DNA from: Rhyacophila brunnea
Taxonomy: Eukaryota; Arthropoda; Insecta; Trichoptera; Rhyacophilidae
Direction of reading: 5' to 3'
Length of the DNA: 64,000 nt
Assembly: GCA_022495005.1 (NCBI GenBank)
Contig: JAGYXB010000204.1
Coordinates: forward strand, 248,001-312,000
Shown here: piece after piece, positions 47,595 through 58,350 of the stretch
Position numbering within the stretch: position 1 is the first letter of the stretch
Layout of the letters: each line of letters opens with the position of its first letter
Notes under the pieces: generated by a model
Told to the model about the DNA's origin: nothing
The model's database searches: none
The model's input: the letters and a program-made list of their open reading frames with translations, nothing else
Made by a program: the position numbers and the translations under genes

Positions 47595-48933
47595 CTAAGA
47601 TCGTCGATCCGGGGTTGCATATGATGAACGCGCAGGTCTACCTATCGACAGTCGTACGTAATCTTCGAAACATATAGATATTTGGATGCGCCGATCGGTG
47701 AGTCGGTACAGGGATAACCAATTCGTAGTATGCGTCCTGGCAGTGGCGCACCCAGGGGGTGGGTCAAGGGGCCCTGGCACCCCCCAAACATGAAAATTAT
47801 CAGAATGATTTTAAACATTGAAATTTAAAGCCAATAAACTATACCTTTGGGCTTAGACAAATAAAAACACGGCAAAAAATGATTTATAATACTCCAGCAC
47901 CCCTTTTAGAAAAAAATCTTAGATTTTAATTTCTAACACAACACTAATGTCAGGTTTTTTAGAAACCCAATCCTTAATGGAACTGTCAAAAAAATCTCGG
48001 TGTCCACCCGAATTCCGGAGTGTTGTAGGTCATGGCTGGGGAGGGCTGACAGCCCACAGCCCGGGCCCCCAGGCTAGAGGGCCCGGGCTGTGGGGGGCCC
48101 GGCGTGTCGAGTTGACCAGATAAGTGAGATAAACACACATAAATTAGCTTTAATAGTAAAAAAATGTCGCCTGCGGCGCTATTATACTTCATGATCATGG
48201 ACATTTTCAATTACTTATATAATTGTGCAATATATTTTTTGATTATTATGTGTCGATACTCGACAGCCCCATTATTAAAGTAGATGTATTAAAAATTGCC
48301 AATAATTCACTGTATAAGTACCCTTAATTTGAACTAAAACACAATTTGAAAAACGTTAATGTAGTGTTTCACACTGCCTTTAATCTAAGCGGTAGGTAGG
48401 GGGCACGCCAAATATCCTAGCCTGAGGGCCTGTATCAGGATGTGGGGACCATGGTGTAGGTACACCGAGTGGAATAGACGAAAGACCGATAAACGAGAAA
48501 TTAGTCTGTGAAGAAGAAAAAGGGCCTATGAATCTAATTTAAATTCTCCTCCTTGGGCCCCCTCCAATATTAAATCCTGGGTGCGCTACTGCGTCCTGGC
48601 GTCTTCGACTCGCAGCCCAACATGTGACTTGTCTATTGCAACAGCAGATGTTTTTTTCAAACTAAACAGTCGCATTTGACCAATCTGCGGAGTTCTATTT
48701 GGCAACATGTGTTTTGTGAATAACGATGACGTCACGTCGACGTATTTGACACGTTGAAGGCGAGACGAGTTTTGATGTGAGAGTCGTATTTCAGAATCAG
48801 GCCCGGTTAGTCCCACAGCTACTTGGAGCGACTTCCCTTTCCATATCTGTATATATTTTAATATATCTCCAGAGGATACATTCACATACTCGTCAATGTG
48901 CGACTTATATTTTTGAAAGAAATCAACGAACAA
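47595..48933 (-). pseudogene. Unrecognised ORF split in frame by a hAT insertion
   Basis: On the minus strand 48933-48592 is open (FFQKYKSHIDEYVNVSSGDI near its start, RLSHQNSSRLQRVKYVDVTS in the middle). Skipping the hAT and one target copy, reading continues at 47732 in the same frame (342 bp before and 138 bp after, both multiples of three) through TTNWLSLYRLTDRRIQISIC to a stop at 47595. The joined frame is about 160 codons, plus about 10 more upstream before a TGA. There is no good ATG at the start, so it may be an internal or last exon, or an old element gene. A second, decayed locus near 57020-57075 resembles the LSH..NSSRLQ..YVDVT part. Family unknown. Confidence 0.55.
47741..48591 (+). 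mobile_element. Non-autonomous hAT element with 8 bp target duplication
   Basis: Flanked by CGTCCTGG (47733-47740, 48592-48599). Ends CAGTGGCGCACCCAGGGGG and '...atcctgggtgcgctactg' are inverted over 16 bases with one mismatch. It holds a GC-rich block with a 16 bp perfect stem (48053-48068 with 48079-48094), shared in outline with hAT-like elements at 23235 and 61493 and the fragment at 6885. No transposase remnant was recognised. Confidence 0.9.
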
Positions 48934-48963
48934 ATTAAGTATACTCGATTTGTCCGTTGTTCA

Positions 48964-49545
48964 TTTTATATTCTCCTTGACCACCGCGAAATCCGTTAAA
49001 GCTCTGGATTGGGGCGAATTATCAGCGTTGCTGTTTCGTGAATCTATTATCAGACGGGATTGCTGGTCTAAGCGCAAATTTATTAGAGTTCAATGCGAAT
49101 TATTATTCAATGGCATCGTATTGGCTACACATTTAATGGGATACTGTGGTAGCGTGTAATCATGTTTTAGGTTGATATTCTCAATGTAATAATGCAATAT
49201 TATGATGCTGCGACGCGCAGAATGATCAAATGAATTATTCAAATGAATAAGTAGCTTATTTATATTATGCATTAAGTTATCATCAATATTTACTAGAATA
49301 TCGCATATTAATTTGCACATATACATATTGTATAGCAAGGTTTAAATAACCCTTGCCATTCAAAATTAATGTATTTTTGATAACCAGTATTCTTTATAAT
49401 CTGTGCGATTGTCCGCTTATATACTACGATGCACACAGGGCACAAAAACTTATATATTTTTATTTTATTTTAAACCAGCTTTATTGTTTTAAAAATATAC
49501 ATAAGTATGAATAACAGCCTCTAAAAAGTTTTCAGGTATTTAGTG
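48964..49545. other. No gene seen
   Basis: The plus strand (48950-49159) and minus strand (49090-49338) have short open frames with no recognisable motifs. Nothing else noted. Confidence 0.3.
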
Positions 49546-49553
49546 ACTATATG

Positions 49554-49784
49554 CAGCGCTTAAGATGGAATATTTTACGAACTGGAGCGCTCCATAATTT
49601 TCAGAAAATATTAACATATTTTTATATAAGTATATTTTATAAAAATAAGTATGTTAATTTTTTTGTGATATGACAAACCTAGCTCAGATAGTCAACTTAA
49701 TTTTTCCACGAGACAGAGAGATACTATCGGGAATTTCATGAACCAATACTGCGCTCCGGTGCGCTCTGGTCCACTTCGAAGGCT
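49554..49784. mobile_element. 231 bp hAT MITE with 8 bp target duplication
   Basis: Flanked by ACTATATG (49546-49553, 49785-49792). The ends CAGCGCTTAAGATGGA and '...gtccacttcgaaggctg' are inverted with a small indel, with further mirrored 'ggagcgctcc' and 'gcgctccggtgcgctc' just inside. Confidence 0.75.
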
Positions 49785-49893
49785 GACTATATGCCACCAA
49801 AATTCCGGCCTTTATTCGTAAATATGCTCGTACTTCTATATTAGTGTATTTTATTTTATTACTAATATGTATTTCTTAAATTATTAATTTATA

Positions 49894-50115
49894 TTAAGCG
49901 CCGGTCTATAGTGTCGTGGGTCCCAGGTTCGAATTCTGGGTCTGGCAAGTACACAAATTGTTTTTCAATTTGTGTATGAGTCAGAGTATGGACCTAATAG
50001 GTTGAGCAAGTGGCTGACATCCATTTCTCGTAAAAATAAAATCTGTTAATACAAACCTCCACTACTTAGAGGCCCATATGATCCTATTAGGATCGGACAT
50101 GGTCGAAAAAAAAAA
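49894..50115 (+). mobile_element. tRNA-headed SINE
   Basis: 'ttaagcgccggtctatag', 'ggtcccaggttcgaattctg', 'ggcaagtacac', then the standard body to 'ggatcggacatggtcg' and poly-A. The very 5' end of the head is missing. Confidence 0.85.
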
Positions 50116-50154
50116 TTTAAGCTTAGTAAGACAAATATACATTAATAAGTGAAT

Positions 50155-50470
50155 ACTAGACTAAACAAATTGACGATAAAAAATATTCTTCTATTTATAA
50201 AATATCTAAAATTGTGTATGGTTTAATGGCATAATTTTAGATATTTAATAAATAAACGAATCTTTTTTGATAATTATCTAATATGACTTGATTTTAGGGT
50301 TTAATTTAATTTTAAAAAGTAAAAAACACGGATTTTATTTACGCATGAATTTTATGTCATTACTATACGACCCAAAGAGGTTGGGCTGTCTTTAATATAC
50401 GGTCATATATTTCCGATGCAATATTTCATGGTGAAGTGTAATACGGCGAACTGCATACTTACAAGTTTCC
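50155..50470. repeat. Fragments of family K (to ~50345) and family L (50395-50470)
   Basis: 'aaaaatattcttctatttat' and 'gtgtatggtttaatggcata' match the K interior at 24760-24810. 'tatttccgatgcaatatttc...gcgaactgcatac' matches the right end of L copies near 58290-58350. Confidence 0.55.
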
Positions 50471-50639
50471 AGGCACGTTGAATTATTACATCGTTATTTT
50501 TTTTTAAATGTAACACAATCTTAAAACAATTCGTAGCAAAATGCATATAAAGCATAACATAAAAACGGCGCATGTTATCGGTGAAAATAGAGGGAGGAAT
50601 TAGTATATTTGACCACTTTTAACAGAAGAAATCCATATA

Positions 50640-50958
50640 ATAGATTAATAAATATAATTCCAATAGGCTATATCCCGATATAGTAGATTTGGACGCAGGG
50701 TTTTTAATGTTTGAGTGTCCTGCCAAAATGAACCACGCATTATATACATGCAATAGTGTGTGTTGGAGCGTTCAATACACCAATATTAAATGAGCGTCAG
50801 TGCATAAACCGAAAGCAGTTATCAGTATTCGACGTATGACATATTCTTGATACGTGTTTAAGCTTATCTCGTATTCTTCCGTACTCGAAATCGGTTGCCT
50901 GTTACCTAGTCTATACTCATTTTGTATTTCAATTCCCATTCATTCATTGAGTTCCCTG
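50640..50958 (-). repeat. Dispersed ~300 bp repeat opening CAGGGAACTCA, copy 3
   Basis: On the minus strand it starts CAGGGAACTCAATGAATGAA at 50958 and follows copies 1 and 2 through 'aatgcgtggttcattttg' and 'aggacactcaaacattaaaa' to 'atagcctattgg'. Confidence 0.75.
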
Positions 50959-51692
50959 CAAGAATGTGCATTATTGTAAATATTTTTTTTCAATTGCGCT
51001 ACAGTCAAAATTGAGCTTTTTACTCCATAATTTTCACCTCCATACTCAGTATTTCAATCTTCTTCTAACATGTCTTCCCTCCTCTGAATCCATCAACCAT
51101 CTTCTCCAAGAGTCGCGTGATATTCATCGTAGCAGATTTTTTATTATTTATGGAGAATAAAGGATTTTTATTATTGGCTCTTATCTGTATCTAACTACTG
51201 ACTTTTCCACAATCCTCTATAATTCACTGGTTCATAAATGCATTGCGAATCTACGATACTTGCAGTATAAGAGCAGTATGCACAATCTAAGATTTCGTTC
51301 CTAAGGATAAGTCGCCGAAAAGCATGACTTAACTATAGACAATCCTGAGTATATAGTTAAGGAATCCTTAACCATCGACTACTTTTGTTATGAACACGCC
51401 CCCTTCTGTATTACCATTTACCACTGACAGCTGCTGTCAAAATAAATTCGCATGTCTATAACACAGTCCATACATTCAAATTCATTTAACAATGTATCTC
51501 AATATGGATATTGATAGTGTTAATTCGTTTGGCATGTACTTGCAGAATATTATTTTACTTTTATGCGCCAACCCGCAGAAATACAAAATGCCAGGTGAAG
51601 AATGACACTTGTGGCTAGTGTTACCATGTTAAAAAAATATCTTTGTGGTGCGTGTGGAATCACGTATAATGACTTATAACGGAAACATAATG
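50959..51692. other. No gene seen
   Basis: AT-rich. A 64-codon frame at 50966 has no recognisable features. Confidence 0.35.
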
Positions 51693-51928
51693 TTAAATGA
51701 AAAATAACAACCGACCATCATTTAACACTGTTATCCAAGCTATGTGGATAACAGGCACCGCTAGCTCAGGGTACTGGGTTTCCACACTATCCCTCTGATG
51801 AATTCCAATCCTGTTACGGAAAGGACCATCGAAATCAATTGGTATTCGATGGATAATGTTTACCATACCGCTGCAGCGGTTAATTGCGAGCACTGAAAAC
51901 TTGACTCTATTGGACGCCAAAGCCTTTT
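51693..51928 (-). CDS. Candidate terminal exon of an unrecognised gene
   Basis: The minus strand has a pyrimidine-rich run and AG ('gttcttttctttcatag', ending at 51929) that forms a good splice acceptor. The sequence after it is open to a stop at 51693 and reads NRVKFSVLAINRCSGMVNII, then IPIDFDGPFRNRIGIHQRDS and ETQYPELAVPVIHIAWITVL. The composition is protein-like and unlike the neighbouring AT-rich frames. No signal peptide or membrane segment is obvious. No upstream exon was identified and no repeat copy was seen in the window. It could be a host exon or part of an element. I do not recognise the family. Confidence 0.45.
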
Positions 51929-52660
51929 CTATGAAAGAAAAGAACATAAAAGAACATAATATTACGGGATACAATTAAATTAAATGAAACACCGTGATAA
52001 TTTTAACCTCACTGTATTTAAAGAAAATGCAATTAAAGTCAATGGTACATAAATGGCGACATGACGCCATAGAAAAATCACCACCGTTCACAAACGACGA
52101 GGTTATAATACATAAATATTTACGTTATACAAAAGACACAATATCAGCGTCTGCAAACTAAAATTTTAACACAATAAGTTCTCAGCAACTAACTTAAACT
52201 TAAACCAAAATATCCACATGTGAGTGAGGTTATAATTAAAACAAATACTTAAGATTAATTAATAATAAAAATGAAATGTATTTACAGCCGCATAGCGATT
52301 CCGCTATGCGGGATATGCTCCTCCCACGTCCACTCGTGTCAAGGGTCAACCAGAAAGGAAATGGATCCAAACAAAATTCGATCGCCTAACATCGATTCCC
52401 CCCACCACTTATCCAACCCGGAAGCTTGAAGTGCCAACCGCAGGATTTTTGTGTTGCCCGCGAGAGAAAAACCTCTCCACTAATTACAATGGTTAATTAG
52501 CCCGTTGGTGACGTCTGCAACGTCACAATAAGAGTATTATAATTAAATATTAATATGTATTTATAGTTATTGCATTTATAAAATAAAGTTGTCATATTTT
52601 TGTCATCGTTTAACAATTATAAAATAATTTACCTATTTTACCTAACGAGAATTTTTAAAT
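51929..52660. other. No gene seen; GC-richer block with a hairpin
   Basis: 52285-52525 is clearly GC-richer than the surroundings and starts with a hairpin (CCGCATAGCG at 52288-52297 and its exact complement at 52302-52311, loop ATTC). Upstream is AT-rich. No coding or RNA family recognised. Confidence 0.4.
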
Positions 52661-52666
52661 ATGGTA

Positions 52667-54063
52667 GGGGAAGAGCTACAATTATTGGCCAGTTAAGGAT
52701 TTTTTCAACTTTGTTAATTTTTTGTGGACACATTTCATTAGGAAGGTATAATAAAAAAATATAATTTGTTAAATTGTTTATTTGTTTATTATAATCAATT
52801 ATTAGAACATTTAAAAAAATATATTTTTCATCATAAAAAAAATAATCAAAAAAAAAGGCAGAAATCTACAATTATTGGCCACTTTTTTCAATTATTGGCC
52901 ACCAAAAGATGCAATTATTGGCCACCCCAAGATTGCTCTAATAACATTATTTAAACAAAAATTAAAAAACAGTTTATGTAATATTATGATCACACATCAT
53001 TATTAAGTGTTCAATCAAGTACTTAATGCAACTTTATCGTCATTTTAGTAGACATACGTAACATATTACCTAAAAATACAAAGATCACATTGAGTTACAG
53101 TGAGAGAGGTATATTTAATTAAATACGTAGAGCTTGTTGGAAATTGATTTCAAAAATTCAAAAGAAATCTTATACCTACCTTGTAAAAGTTAACAAACAT
53201 CTTGACGTAGCATAGAGGATAAATGAGAATCATTGAAGTTTTCCCACAGTCAGAACAGCATACAAAACTTTTTAGTAGAGGATTTTTGCGGAAGGAATTT
53301 TAGTTTTGAATTTGTTACTGAACGTAAAGACTCTTCACTATGATTTTTCATATACTCTATTGCTTCTTTTATTCTTCCGTTCTTGTCTATATTTCATTCG
53401 TTTATTTTGATGCATTTTTATTCTGGAACAATCAACAAAAAAGTTTCTATTATCGGCCATCAAAACTACAATTATGGGCCAGGTGGCCAACATTTATCTA
53501 CGAATGTCGGAGAAATATAATAAAAACAAAGATGATTAATAATACTGTTAAAACACTATTCGACTAATAAAAATAAATGTAATACTTTATTAATTAGTCA
53601 CATATTCTATTATTAGCCAGGCCGGCCGATAAAGGAAAATCGACGTATTTTGGAATCAGTTATTGGCCACCATCATAATATACCTACCCACATATTTTTT
53701 CCAAAATATATGTCTAATGATGTATACATAAATTAAATACATAGATACTTTTGTCAATTGGATTAGTATTTTGTATAATATTAAATGTTTAACATACCTT
53801 TAAACAGATGTCATGTCCTTGTACAATTTACAACAAATCTCACTTATTTCACGGTTTCGCTCGAACTGTCAGATAAAAATGCGATTTTGAGGTTTTTTTG
53901 TAATGCTAAAAGTAACAGTTAGCTGTTTTACCAACGGAGGAACAATTGACGAGATTTCTTAACAAGTTAACAGACGGCAATGTTCATTTAATATCTTAAA
54001 AAACTAGATTTTATCTGCAAGTGGCCAATAATTGAAGCTGGCCCATAATAGTAGCTCTTACCC
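52667..54063. mobile_element. TA-flanked DNA transposon remnant with ATTATTGGCC motif arrays
   Basis: Flanked by TA (52665-52666, 54064-54065). Its ends are GGGGAAGAGCTACAATTATT and the complement of GGGTAAGAGCTACTATTATG, inverted over more than 20 bases. The word ATTATTGGCCA and close variants recur about ten times, clustered near the left end (52680, 52870-52925), the middle (53450-53480, 53608-53670) and the right end (54020-54050). TA duplication fits the Tc1/mariner/pogo superfamily. No transposase motif could be confirmed in either strand, so the element may be non-autonomous. Confidence 0.75.
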
Positions 54064-54065
54064 TA

Positions 54066-55189
54066 TTATTTTCAATAGAAATGATCTTAACTAAGGACAA
54101 TGTTTCTGCATAGTGTTTTCTGCTAAGGAAATTTTAGTTATGACAAATGTTTCTGCATTCCGCTCTAAGACGCTTATTTACGAAGAAAATACTCTGACGT
54201 CATATGGGTGGTACGTAGCGCGAAAGCAGTTGTATTAAATGCATACATTCATATGGAGAAAGAGAAGTTTTCGCTTATAAGGGTTGCGCGTACGCCAAAC
54301 CCTACACAAAACACAGGCGTAACATACGCGTAACCTAAAAAGTATGCGTTCAATGCACAATCTAAAAATAGTAAGGGGTGGCGTTTTCAGTCTTCTTGAG
54401 AGCGATACTGTGCCTACAGACGTCACTGGGTGTTCATAAACACAACATAGAATAAAACAAGGTAAATTACTTTTTCGCTTTTAAGTAGAGCATAATATTG
54501 GTCTCTACAATGTGGAGATTATTTTAATAACCTCTTAACCTGAACAGATCATTACACATTTTAACACATCGAAATAAAAAAATAAGTATATTAATGAAAA
54601 AAGAGAAATAATACAAAAAATGAACAATTATTAAAAAAAATATTGTCCAAAGGAATTTGGTTGTAATGGGATTATTATCAATCAAACATATTATATTTTT
54701 AATGTAAGTACCTACAATAAGAACTTCTCAATAAAATTATATAAAAATATTTACTTACTTATTTTTGTTTGGTGGATGTGAGAAAATCTATCAAATTAAA
54801 TAATCAATATATTTATGCTCAGTTAGACAGAAGTTTTAAATATAATTGCTTAGAATAATTTAAAAAAAACCGATAATATTGAATTTTTCATGAAAAATCG
54901 AAGTAAGAATAAATATTTTTTTCATTGTTTTTTCTTTTTAGTCATCAAAAAATTTTCATCGCTAAAGTTTCGATATATTTTAATATTATTATTTGATTAT
55001 TTTTAATTCTTCACGTTTTTTGTTAAAACTACAAATACAAATTTCTTATCACGGGCCATACAGAGTTAGTTCATATCACGATATCACAATATCACAATAT
55101 TTGACACTATTTTAAAATCTCAATAACTCTTTTGAACTCTCTTCTACATTTGAAAATTAGTGCCAACAATATGTTTACTTAAGAGCGTA
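54066..55189. other. No gene seen
   Basis: AT-rich. 55045-55150 loosely matches (inverted) the GAGCT..GTGATA words of 37874-38110. A 63-codon minus frame at 54235-54426 has no recognised motif. Confidence 0.35.
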
Positions 55190-55530
55190 CATAAGTGAAA
55201 CGGCAAATAATTTTCAACAGTATGTGGAACGAAATTTCGCAGTCGTCGCCAATCGGTGGAGGTGTGAGCTCGTCAATTTGTTTTGTGATGGCGTCGGAGG
55301 AATATATTCTTAAATCGTGTAAAGGATGACTAAAAAACGTTCCGCATGTACTTGAAAAAGAAAACATGTCAATGAATATACAATTATTATTACGAATATA
55401 ATAATAAACATAACATTAAAAGGACGCATGTTGAATTTTTATGACAAATTATATTTCGTTCGGCTTGCGTCATTTAGGCTCATACTAGGCGCATGCCTCA
55501 GCTGAAGTATTAGCCTTAACATTGTTAGTG
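55190..55530 (+). repeat. Dispersed ~340 bp repeat, copy 2
   Basis: Direct copy of 44205-44560, diverged by substitutions and small indels. Confidence 0.75.
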
Positions 55531-57560
55531 TATTGTTTAATATGAATAGTATGGATAACACGAATATAATATAAACAATTAACATGATTATTCTATCCAC
55601 AATGATAATATTTTTACAATTGTTGTTATCTATTTACTATAAACATTTCTTAATGATAACTTAACATGAGAAAATGATATGTGCTAAGAATTAAAAAAAT
55701 ATTTGATCTTTAATAAAATAAAAAATTAAATTCATTTCCAATTTTGGACCAAAAGTAAAGTTTAAAAATTGGACATTTATAATTGCATGGTATCGAAAGA
55801 CATTCTACACAAATGAGATGAGCGCCTATTCTGTATACATATTGCTCTTATTGGAAGAACTCGCATGGGATTGTATTTACCTGTGTCAAATATTAGAACG
55901 TTGATCGGATCCAATCCAAACGTCATTAGTACATTCCTTTATCCGCGTCACGTATGAAATGTATAATCGATCAATATTCTGCGACAACTCTGATCCACTG
56001 CGATCCGAAATGATAGAAATTCATTTCTATCCAGTCGCAACCTCGTCTACCTATGCACACATCATAGGGAGGGATTTCTGTGGTATTATAATATAGAAAT
56101 CTAATATTGATGCTCTTTGTTACATTTTGCGTGTACATAACATTTATGCGAAATTCATGAATTATCAGTTATATCGAAGTCAATGAAATTAATGTTCAAC
56201 TTAAATATAATTTACTATCCATAAATGATTGTACACATACAAATAAAATCATACAAATGGAAATTAGAATCGACTTACCCATTAGATCTCAGAAAAAAAC
56301 ACGACAAAAAATTATTAAAACAATAAAAAATATAATTTAAATAAATATTTTATTTGTATGTAAGCCACGTGTTGGTTTCAAGAAAAGTCACGGTAGCTAA
56401 GATTTATTTTGAATCTTTTCTCATTGGGTTTAATGTACCTATATGAAATCTAATGGATCTCTAGGACACTACCTGATTTTATAAGATACAAGCAAGGTTT
56501 AGTATCTTGTACAGCATCTGCACTATGTTGATGAATGATAATTTAAGAGGGCGAATCATTCTCTTTTTTTTAATCAAACAAACGGCAATCGGTTTTGATT
56601 ACATTATGGTGTACGAAATTAATATATCCTGAGTTTATTTCTAGATTGTACCTAGTACACAGACCACATATTTTTGATGCTCATGCCGATAATGTTGCAC
56701 CTCTTTTCCGCGGAAACAGGCACGACTATTCTATGCGCACCCCATGTCAAACGAAATTTATAAGTCCAGTTGCACATTGAAAATCGTCTTGACTGGGATG
56801 TAGTAATAAATCAGATCTGGGCGTCATGTTGCAACTTTTTTCTGTGCGCATAAACGAGGCCATGCCAGGACAGTGGCGTCAAGTAGATAGCTGAAATAAA
56901 TGAAAAATTAGTATTATATTATATTGCGCTTCATGTCTAGTTAAATTTGTTGCCCCAGCTGTGATTTTTAAACTGTCGACATGTGTTCGAAGGTACATTC
57001 AATTTCACGTGTTTGCGAAGACAAGCAAAGTCACATCGACATATTCGACGTATTGCAATCGAGACGAGTTAATATTGTGTGATAGGGCTTAAGTAAACAA
57101 ACACTTCTTAAAAAGTGGGTAATTGTACGATGCGCTTTACTGCCTGCTGTTGGCATTGACCCTAGTTATTTATCACGGGGCTTCAAAATCAATTTGCGCA
57201 CGGGGCTTTCAAATGTCTTGAACGTTTCAATACCGATATATTTTATAGACATCCCATCACTAGATTTGCAACCGTACAGTTAACTATGCACTACTGGATG
57301 CTACCTCTCTAAACATGCAATGTTAATCAAATAACGGGTGCAATCAGCTGCTAACGTAATCATATGAAATGCTCAGTAGCGTGCCACTCTACCTGTACTT
57401 TTCCCCTTCACCCGCCAGACCCCACTGTAGGGGCCACAGGATTATCCACCAACAACGACATCTAAAAATAGAGATGCGTCAGATAATTCATAATAGAAAA
57501 TACACGGTATTAGATTCAAAAAAAGAAAAGTGAGAACACATTGTTTGCGTTTGGGCTTAG
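55531..57560. other. No gene seen; decayed relative of the split ORF near 57020-57075
   Basis: Mostly AT-rich. The minus strand around 57075-57010 reads LSHNINSSRLQYVEYVDVTL, similar to the ORF at 48933. 'cagtggcgtcaag' (56871) and 'cagtagcgtgcc' (57375) look like single hAT-type ends without partners. Confidence 0.35.
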
Positions 57561-57589
57561 GGTCGTAAGCAGATCGTATAATCTTCTTA

Positions 57590-58350
57590 AAGGTACGTAT
57601 TACGTTAGGACAGCAACGAATTGATAAACATATTGATCAACTCAAATACAAAGAGATTGGATATTTTTTGCCTAAAATTTGTAACACACCCACGGTGCCC
57701 TGGGTCAGTTTCACGTAAATTGTACGTACTATAATTCGCCGTATCACAGCTTATCCTGCCATGAGGATCACAGTGAGCTGGTAGTGGGTATATCGTATCA
57801 TCTTTTTATACGTATTGCTTTAGGACAACATGTTGATCTACTGAAATACAAATAGATTTTTTTTGCCCAAAATGTGTATCACACCCACGGTGTCCAGGGT
57901 GGGTTTCATGTAAATTGTACGTAGATACCACTCTTTGCCATATCAACCGGATGAAGATTGCGTATGCTGTACCAATAGCATATAAATAAAAAAATATAGC
58001 ATTGTTCGTAGAGTATTTTAGACAGTAATGTTCCAATTTTATTAAATATAATAAAAACATTTATTTAATATTGATTAGATCAAATACATTATTAAAATAA
58101 CGCTGCCATTAATGATAGTTACGAGCACTTAACATAATTTTATGTAAATATACTATATGTTTGAATTTCTAATTTAATTACTTATCCATTTATTTTTGTC
58201 TTTCCCTTGTAATCCGGTGGTTTTTATTACGTATTTTGAAGTATTTTAATTGGATACGAATTTGCTCTCAATAGTATACGACCGTCTATTTCCGGTATAA
58301 TAACTCACTGTGAACTGTGATGCGAAAAACTGCATACGTATAAATTTTCC
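57590..58350 (+). repeat. Dispersed repeat family L, copy 3, with a duplicated left end
   Basis: The left-end text occurs twice ('cacacccacggtgccctggg' at 57686, 'cacacccacggtgtccaggg' at 57880, each followed by 'cacgtaaattgtacgta' or a variant). The body is 'tagacagtaatgttccaatt' and the right end 'aactcactgtgaactgtgat'. Left and right ends are imperfect inverted repeats. Confidence 0.65.
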
